DNA of 12,402 nt from Phoronis ovalis (lineage: Eukaryota; Phoronida; Phoronidae): contig JAOXYB010036740.1 in NCBI GenBank assembly GCA_028565635.1, positions 1,292 to 13,693 on the forward strand, read 5' to 3'. Made by a program: the position numbers and the translations under genes. Under the pieces are notes generated by a model. It ran no database searches and was not told where the DNA came from. It saw only the letters and a list, made by a program, of their open reading frames with translations. Below, one piece after another: positions 8,557 to 12,402 of the stretch; within the stretch, counting starts at the first letter, position 1; every line of letters starts with the position of its first letter.

Positions 8557-10062
8557 TTAACGATTTCTTAACAATCTGCTATTGGGTTGACATCGAAGTA
8601 ACATTTTAAAATCGTTTCGAAAACTTAGGCTCATAAATGCATAAATTATAGGATTGCAAACATTATTTACGTAGTACAAATAAAACAAAATCGGGTTAAA
8701 GTCAATGACACGTAAAAGAGTTAAACATGCAGGTAGGAACGTTCCAAAAAATACAATACAAACAACAAATAGCATACTAGCAGTTTTAAAATTAGCAAGT
8801 CTAGTGTTTTCTCTAATGCTTCTGCTTGAGCTTACTCTTGTAAAATTAAAATTCCTTCTTCCTGAAGATCGTCTTTTTTGGTGGTCAGTGTTGTTAGTAT
8901 TATCAGCTCTAACAGATGTTTTTGCGGGTAGTTTATCGATTTTATCTGCGATGCTGTTTTTTTCTTTAACTTTCTTTTCTGTTAGCCAGCCTCCCCTATG
9001 ACTGTCTAAACAGTTTGTCTTTTCGCCTGTGAGAATATTTTCCCCATGTATAAATTTAGTTGTTTTGACCTCGTCAGTTTCATTGTCATCAGAGTTCTTT
9101 TCAGTTATTCCCGATTCTCGACAGTCTCTACTGTGTATGTGACCAGCAGCTGTCCATTTAATTGATTCTTGACAATCGTGAGATGAAGTCGTTTCCGGTT
9201 CCTTCATTAACTCCACATCTTCATAACAATCAGACGAATCTTGGCGGCGCTCAACTCGAAATCTTTTGGATCTCGTTTTGTCACGTGGTTTTATTTGAGC
9301 CTCTTGTTTGAGTCTTTCATTTCGGATCTGAATAACATAGCGGTATATGATTAAATACATAACTGAAACCACAGCTAGCGACACAAAATACACAGACACA
9401 TTACAATAAACAAATTTTTTCATAAACGTTACACTAATAATGACTCCATTTAGTTTGCATTCATTTATGTTAATGTACTCTTCCTTTGAAAATTCATTTT
9501 TTGTGACATTAAAAATAGTTGTCCCGTTTCCGGTATTTCCTTGTTCTGTAATATTTTTATGCACAATCTCGTATGTACCAGTTCCTAGAAAAGCAACCAG
9601 TCCTAAAGCCATTGCTACAACAGCTAACACAATTGTTATAATTCTAGCTCTGCGCTTATTGATTGCGTGTAAAAATGGAAAGCAAATGCACAAGCAACGA
9701 TCAACAGCAATGGCACCCATCATGAATGCTGAAAATGGTATTCCGGCTGTTTGTATAAACCAATAGAGTTTACAAACAAAATCCGATTTCATTTTAAAAT
9801 CAACGTATTCCATATATATAGTAAAGGGAATAATCAGCGCACAACTAAAGAAGTCGATGACGCTTAAAGCAAGAATGAACGTTGTTGATGTCAGCCTATC
9901 TTTCTTTCGAGCGTAGACAACTATTGTTGATAAGTTTCCGCCAATTCCAACGAATATCATCAAAATAAGCATTGCCATTAAGCTGTATGTTTTCACCATG
10001 TCCATATGTGATTCGTCTGTAGAGGTGAAATTGACCGCGGGTGTTGTACCGTTAAAATTCAT
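8557..10062 (-). CDS. class A (rhodopsin-like) GPCR, receptor gene 2
   Basis: Tandem paralogue of receptor gene 1, 501 aa, one exon. The ATG has the same CAGAACA leader and an in-frame TGA upstream (10075-10077). Visible: N-terminal glycosylation sites N4 and N11; N43 (1.50) in TM1; D70 (2.50) in TM2; C97, probably bonded to C202; Q104 at 3.32; DRC at 121-123; N170, N179 and N185 in loop 2; TM5 without Pro; a charged third intracellular loop of about 180 residues with a KRRSS site (396-400) fit for a basophilic kinase; TFLP at 441-444; NPIIY at 470-474; C491 in helix 8. From TM2 to the start of loop 2 I count about 11 differences from gene 1 in 109 residues, while the third loop differs greatly and loop 2 is shorter here. 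The tail runs past the gene 1 stop (SRLLRNR). It probably couples to G proteins at the plasma membrane; the ligand is unknown. Confidence 0.95.
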   Translation of the reverse strand: MNFNGTTPAVNFTSTDESHMDMVKTYSLMAMLILMIFVGIGGNLSTIVVYARKKDRLTSTTFILALSVIDFFSCALIIPFTIYMEYVDFKMKSDFVCKLYWFIQTAGIPFSAFMMGAIAVDRCLCICFPFLHAINKRRARIITIVLAVVAMALGLVAFLGTGTYEIVHKNITEQGNTGNGTTIFNVTKNEFSKEEYININECKLNGVIISVTFMKKFVYCNVSVYFVSLAVVSVMYLIIYRYVIQIRNERLKQEAQIKPRDKTRSKRFRVERRQDSSDCYEDVELMKEPETTSSHDCQESIKWTAAGHIHSRDCRESGITEKNSDDNETDEVKTTKFIHGENILTGEKTNCLDSHRGGWLTEKKVKEKNSIADKIDKLPAKTSVRADNTNNTDHQKRRSSGRRNFNFTRVSSSRSIRENTRLANFKTASMLFVVCIVFFGTFLPACLTLLRVIDFNPILFYLYYVNNVCNPIIYAFMSLSFRNDFKMLLRCQPNSRLLRNR

Positions 10063-10234
10063 TGTTCTGAGTAATCAAATATTTCAAGTTGACTATGGTG
10101 CTCAAGGTCCTTTTTTTCTTGTGACTAATTTCGTGTTTACACAAAGAACATGTTATGTCACATAAGCTCGTAAATTGACGTTTAAACATAGCTTCTGATT
10201 TGGAAATATAATGTACTAGTAAATAAACTATCAT
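10052..10234 (-). other. 60-codon upstream ORF overlapping the gene 2 start
   Basis: An ATG at 10232-10234 opens 60 codons in another frame that ends at TAA, eleven bases inside the receptor coding region. Its last codons (QNNEF) match the mini-uORF of gene 1, since both overlap the shared start region. If this stretch is in the mature mRNA, it would compete with receptor translation. In the intron model most of it is removed. The peptide resembles nothing I know, so I do not call it a protein gene. Confidence 0.25.
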
Positions 10235-10297
10235 TTAATTATATTTAGCATAGTTGTCCTATGTATACACAGCTGGAATATTGATTAAAAAGCATCA

Positions 10298-10500
10298 TGA
10301 CATGAATATTCTTCGGCTTTAATGTTCGTTCTTACTATTAGCTTTCAAACTTAAAAGTAGACTTTCTCCTATTAACCTGAAAGATAATCCAAATAATGTT
10401 TTTACCAATGTTAATGACTATAGTGTTTCATGTAATAGTAGATTTTATATAACAATAAATGTAATTGGCTTTTGTTTATTAGGTATCAATTACAAATTAC
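10298..10500 (-). promoter_or_regulatory. conserved non-coding block upstream of gene 2
   Basis: Counterpart of 2591-2720. It keeps TTCGTTCTT, AGACTTTCTCCTA and a TCAATTACAA stretch in the same order. The CCAAT of gene 1 is CTAAT here, so that box, if used, is not shared. It may be intronic regulatory sequence or simply young duplicated DNA. Confidence 0.3.
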
Positions 10501-10614
10501 TGTCTGATAAAAATGCATGCAATCTATTAGAAAATGAACCATGCTGATAAGATGATCTGTATTCCGGCTAAATGTATTCATGTATAATACTTTTGATAAA
10601 AAACATATTCATAT

Positions 10615-10624
10615 ATTATGCAAA
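10615..10624 (-). promoter_or_regulatory. conserved POU/octamer-like motif, copy 2
   Basis: The transcribed strand reads TTTGCATAAT, identical to 2843-2852, 24 bp from the insertion point of the 20-bp array. A two-base difference (AAAAA for AAA on the plus strand) follows it directly. Motif resemblance only. Confidence 0.2.
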
Positions 10625-10653
10625 AACTACGTTTGAGTCTAAGAGCCCCTAGA

Positions 10654-11231
10654 TTTGTATTTTGCCATGGCCTATAAGAGCCTATTATTATTCCGTTGTA
10701 TTTTTATTTATTCCGCTGTATTTTTATTTATTCCATTGCATTTTTATTTATTCCGCTGTATTTTTATTTATTCCGTTGTATTTTTATTTATTCCGCTGTA
10801 CTTTTATTTATTCCGCTGTATTCTTATTTATTCCGATGTATTCCTATGTATTCCGGTGTATTCTTATGTATTCCGATGTATTCTTATGTATTCCGATGTA
10901 TTATGTATTGCGATGCATTCTTATGTATTGCGATGTATTCTGATTTATTCCGATGTATTGTTATTTATTCCGATGTATTCTTATTTATTCCGATGTATTC
11001 CTATTTATTCCAATGTATTCCTATTTATTCCAATGTATTCTTATTTATTCCTCTGTATTCTTATTTATTCCGCTGTATTTTTATTTATTCCGTTGTATTT
11101 TATTATATTTATTCCGCTGTCATTTATTTTTATATATTTTTTTATTATTAAGTTAATATGCATAATTGTATATGAACATTTGGTTAGTATTTGAAACACA
11201 ACTCTGCATGCATATGCTCACATCACCTAGA
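10654..11231. mobile_element. 578-bp insertion carrying a tandem array, in the gene 2 intron
   Basis: In copy 1 the sequence CCTAGAAA, six bases, AATGCAGA (2874-2895) is continuous. In copy 2 the left match ends at CCTAGA (10648-10653), and the right match resumes with CCTAGAAA, six bases, AATGCAGA (11226-11247). CCTAGA therefore flanks the extra 578 bp on both sides, as a target duplication or microhomology would. The insert has no inverted ends that I can see and no protein gene, only the 20-bp array with about 35 bp and 100 bp of flank. The mechanism is unresolved. Confidence 0.5.
10687..11130. repeat. 20-bp tandem repeat array, about 22 copies
   Basis: The unit is close to TTCCGCTGTATTTTTATTTA. 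Outer copies have TTTTTATTTA, the next TTCTTATTTA, and the central ones TTCTTATGTA with CCGATGTA, so variants are nested roughly symmetrically. Near 10901 a shortened unit breaks the phase. Because 20 is not a multiple of 3 and the unit has no plus-strand stop, all three plus frames stay open (up to 179 codons from 10655), giving a repeating Phe/Tyr/Ile/Leu peptide; I take these as artefacts. On the minus strand, the gene 2 sense strand, most units contain AATAAA. Confidence 0.95.
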
Positions 11232-11505
11232 AATCTAAGAATGCAGAGTCAAATTAAGAATGCATGGCTATAAGAAACTATTACAATTTCATATATATTA
11301 TGTAGCATTTTAATTATTTATCAATCAACGACATGACCGCCACATGGCATATGTACTTCCCATCATTTGCTGCATGCCGGCCCTGGTATTATGGTATATG
11401 TTAGAGGAACTATAATTATTATCTGAGGGTAAAATGTCAGGCATTCTGTGTTCAATTAAACAATGAGTGATATGACGCACATATATCTGCCACTGAGGCA
11501 CTGAG
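11232..11505. other. rest of the gene 2 predicted intron
   Basis: It starts with the 22-bp spaced match to 2874-2895 and ends with the donor-side block. Between them are about 230 bp against about 75 bp in copy 1, so another insertion or deletion of about 160 bp is likely. No gene is seen. Confidence 0.35.
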
Positions 11506-11511
11506 ACTTAC

Positions 11512-11695
11512 ACATGGAAAATCCAACACCTCTGACTGGCATTTCTGAGTTATAATTATAATAAATTCGTTGCATTTTGTAAGAAATATATATTGTACTA
11601 GCTATATATAGATAGTTCTGCTATATGATTGATCTGGATTGTATAAAATTAATAATTACAGTATTGTAATATACCCAGACTGCATGATCTTGAAT
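11512..11695. other. predicted first-exon side and promoter region of gene 2
   Basis: If the splice model holds, the untranslated first exon of gene 2 begins near here and reads leftward into the donor at 11511. Beyond ACTTACACATG only weak similarity to gene 1 remains (CTCTG followed by CAT). The stretch is A/T-rich, with TATATATA-like runs near 11588-11610 that could serve a promoter, but such runs are common throughout. Confidence 0.2.
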
Positions 11696-11703
11696 GTGTA
11701 GGG

Positions 11704-11938
11704 CCCGGGGGTACTCATGGTTTTTTAATTACGGGGACCATGGTGCTGCCCAACTCAAACTGACTGATACAAAGTAAACTCCAAAAATCTTTTTTTGGAG
11801 CAGTGGGTACCAAACCAAAATTTTTGAATTTCTGACATGTTTTAATCCAAAAAAATAAAGTAAGAAGTATACAATCCAAATCAAATTTTCAACTGTGCTG
11901 CACACCCCCACCAAAAATTAACTTGAGTAACCCCCGGG
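11704..11938. mobile_element. MITE-like element with CCCGGGGGTACTCA inverted ends, copy B
   Basis: The left end CCCGGGGGTACTCA (11704-11717) is inverted at the right end as TGAGTAACCCCCGGG (11924-11938). The direct repeat GTGTAGG flanks it (11696-11702 and 11938-11944, sharing a border base), a likely target duplication of 6-7 bp. The length is about 235 bp with no protein. Short minus-strand frames at 11729-11914 and 11889-12179 run across it and are artefacts. It is inverted relative to copy A at 3031-3360. Confidence 0.75.
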
Positions 11939-11944
11939 TGTAGG

Positions 11945-12402
11945 TGCAGACTAAATATCCAGATAACCCATTTGGATAATAAATACTTGTGAATAAATAT
12001 TTATGACACAATTCTTGTGAAATAAAATAATATGTGCCTATTATAATTATATTAACATTAGTATATATATGCAGATCAATTATAAAATATATAATTAGCT
12101 TGTGGGGTGTAATTGGAAAATTACATGGGTGACGGTATACATATATAGAGTGGTCATTCAACACTGGTGAAGCGGGCATTATAAATGCATGTCAGCAGCA
12201 GGATTAGCAGTTTACCACTCGGATCCTGACTGATCTGGGATGACTCCCTTACCTAACAGAACTGCCATTATACCAATTTATTAGCAGTTTTTGACCAGTT
12301 CACTGCCTATTTAGCATTTTCTTTCCAGTTACAGATTTTAAACTGAATCCATCAACTGTTGATAACTGCCATCATAACAGTTTTCAGCAGTTACAATTAG
12401 CA
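11945..12402. other. A/T-rich tail with CAGTT/AACTG inverted repeats
   Basis: No gene is seen. From about 12180 to the window end the words AACTG and CAGTT recur on both strands. Near the end two interlocked inverted pairs occur: AACTGTT (12354-12360) with AACAGTT (12376-12382), and TAACTGC (12363-12369) with GCAGTTA (12387-12393). This may be the edge of a further dispersed repeat cut off by the window. Confidence 0.4.

Larger units (their letters stand above)
8561..10653. repeat. segmental duplication, copy 2 (receptor gene 2 plus upstream DNA)
   Basis: Direct-orientation partner of 821-2879, about 7.7 kb away. Upstream landmarks: TTCGTTCTT (10325-10333), AGACTTTCTCCTA (10359-10371), ATTATGCAAA (10615-10624), and CTAGA ending at 10653, where a tandem array is inserted. 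A 50-bp stretch inside the gene is identical (2025-2074 = 9786-9835). Similarity resumes beyond the inserted array (see 11226-11247 and 11481-11516). Confidence 0.9.
10067..11511 (-). other. predicted 5'-UTR intron of receptor gene 2 (1445 nt)
   Basis: The GTAAGT donor (plus 11506-11511) and the CAG acceptor (plus 10067-10069), five bases after the ATG in plus coordinates, match those of gene 1. The donor block is ATATATCTGCC, 14 bp, ACTTACACATG here, against ATATATTTGCC, 14 bp, ACTTACACATG at 2970-3005, with identical spacing. It is about twice the length of the gene 1 intron because of the 578-bp insertion at 10654-11231 and a second smaller length difference. Confidence 0.45.

Noticed and set aside
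832-10062. Retroposition as the origin of the intronless receptor pair
   Set aside because: Similarity continues far upstream of the start codon and stops at the coding 3' end, with no poly(A) tract at the boundary; this is a DNA duplication. The original loss of coding introns may still be ancient retroposition.
10655-11194. 179-codon plus-strand ORF and two overlapping ones with Phe/Tyr/Ile-rich repeats
   Set aside because: They arise because the 20-bp tandem unit has no stop in any plus frame; three frames give the same repeating peptide, and the long one opens at TTG.
1-12402. CRISPR arrays, bacterial operons, phage or toxin systems
   Set aside because: No spacer-repeat structure, no ribosome-binding sites before ORFs and no prokaryotic genes; the genes and repeats are animal-type.

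Overview
The window looks like AT-rich, gene-poor nuclear DNA of a marine invertebrate animal. A lophotrochozoan such as a mollusc is my best guess, but the sequence does not fix the phylum. The evidence is two uninterrupted class A (rhodopsin-like) seven-transmembrane receptor genes, long non-coding stretches, small inverted-repeat elements, several tandem repeats, and no operons or prokaryotic signals.

Layout, left to right: a 41-bp tandem repeat (1-142). A short spacer with a possible poly(A) signal for gene 1 (722-727). Receptor gene 1 on the minus strand (832-2310, 492 aa). Its upstream region, with a predicted 5'-UTR intron (2315-3000). A MITE-like element (3031-3360) holding a 31-bp tandem repeat. 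A second inverted-repeat element rich in TGACCT (3686-4451). About 3.7 kb with no convincing gene. A doubtful small plus-strand ORF (8114-8470). Receptor gene 2 on the minus strand (8557-10062, 501 aa) with its own predicted 5'-UTR intron (10067-11511), which carries a 444-bp array of a 20-bp repeat. A second MITE copy in the opposite orientation (11704-11938). An A/T-rich tail that ends in short inverted repeats.

The two receptors are a direct tandem duplication. Similarity starts at the 3' end of each coding region and runs through the whole gene and at least 570-590 bp upstream, in matched blocks (821-2879 against 8561-10653). Two further spaced matches extend the homology to about 3005 and 11516. 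They show that the 20-bp array and its flanks were inserted into copy 2 at a CCTAGA site. The second spaced match contains a GTAAGT splice donor in both copies, and both copies keep CAG/AACAATG at the start codon. Together this supports one intron in each 5' UTR in front of an intronless coding exon.

Both receptors have Gln at position 3.32, not the amine-binding Asp, and both have DRC in place of DRY. Both lack the usual Trp in TM4, Pro in TM5 and Trp in TM6. Their third intracellular loops are long and fast-changing. They are probably members of a lineage-specific expansion; the ligand is unknown but more likely a peptide than an amine. I see no evidence of a wholly new molecular system. 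The notable points are the divergent receptor pair, the conserved 5' intron architecture and the poly(A)-signal-rich array inserted in the intron of gene 2.
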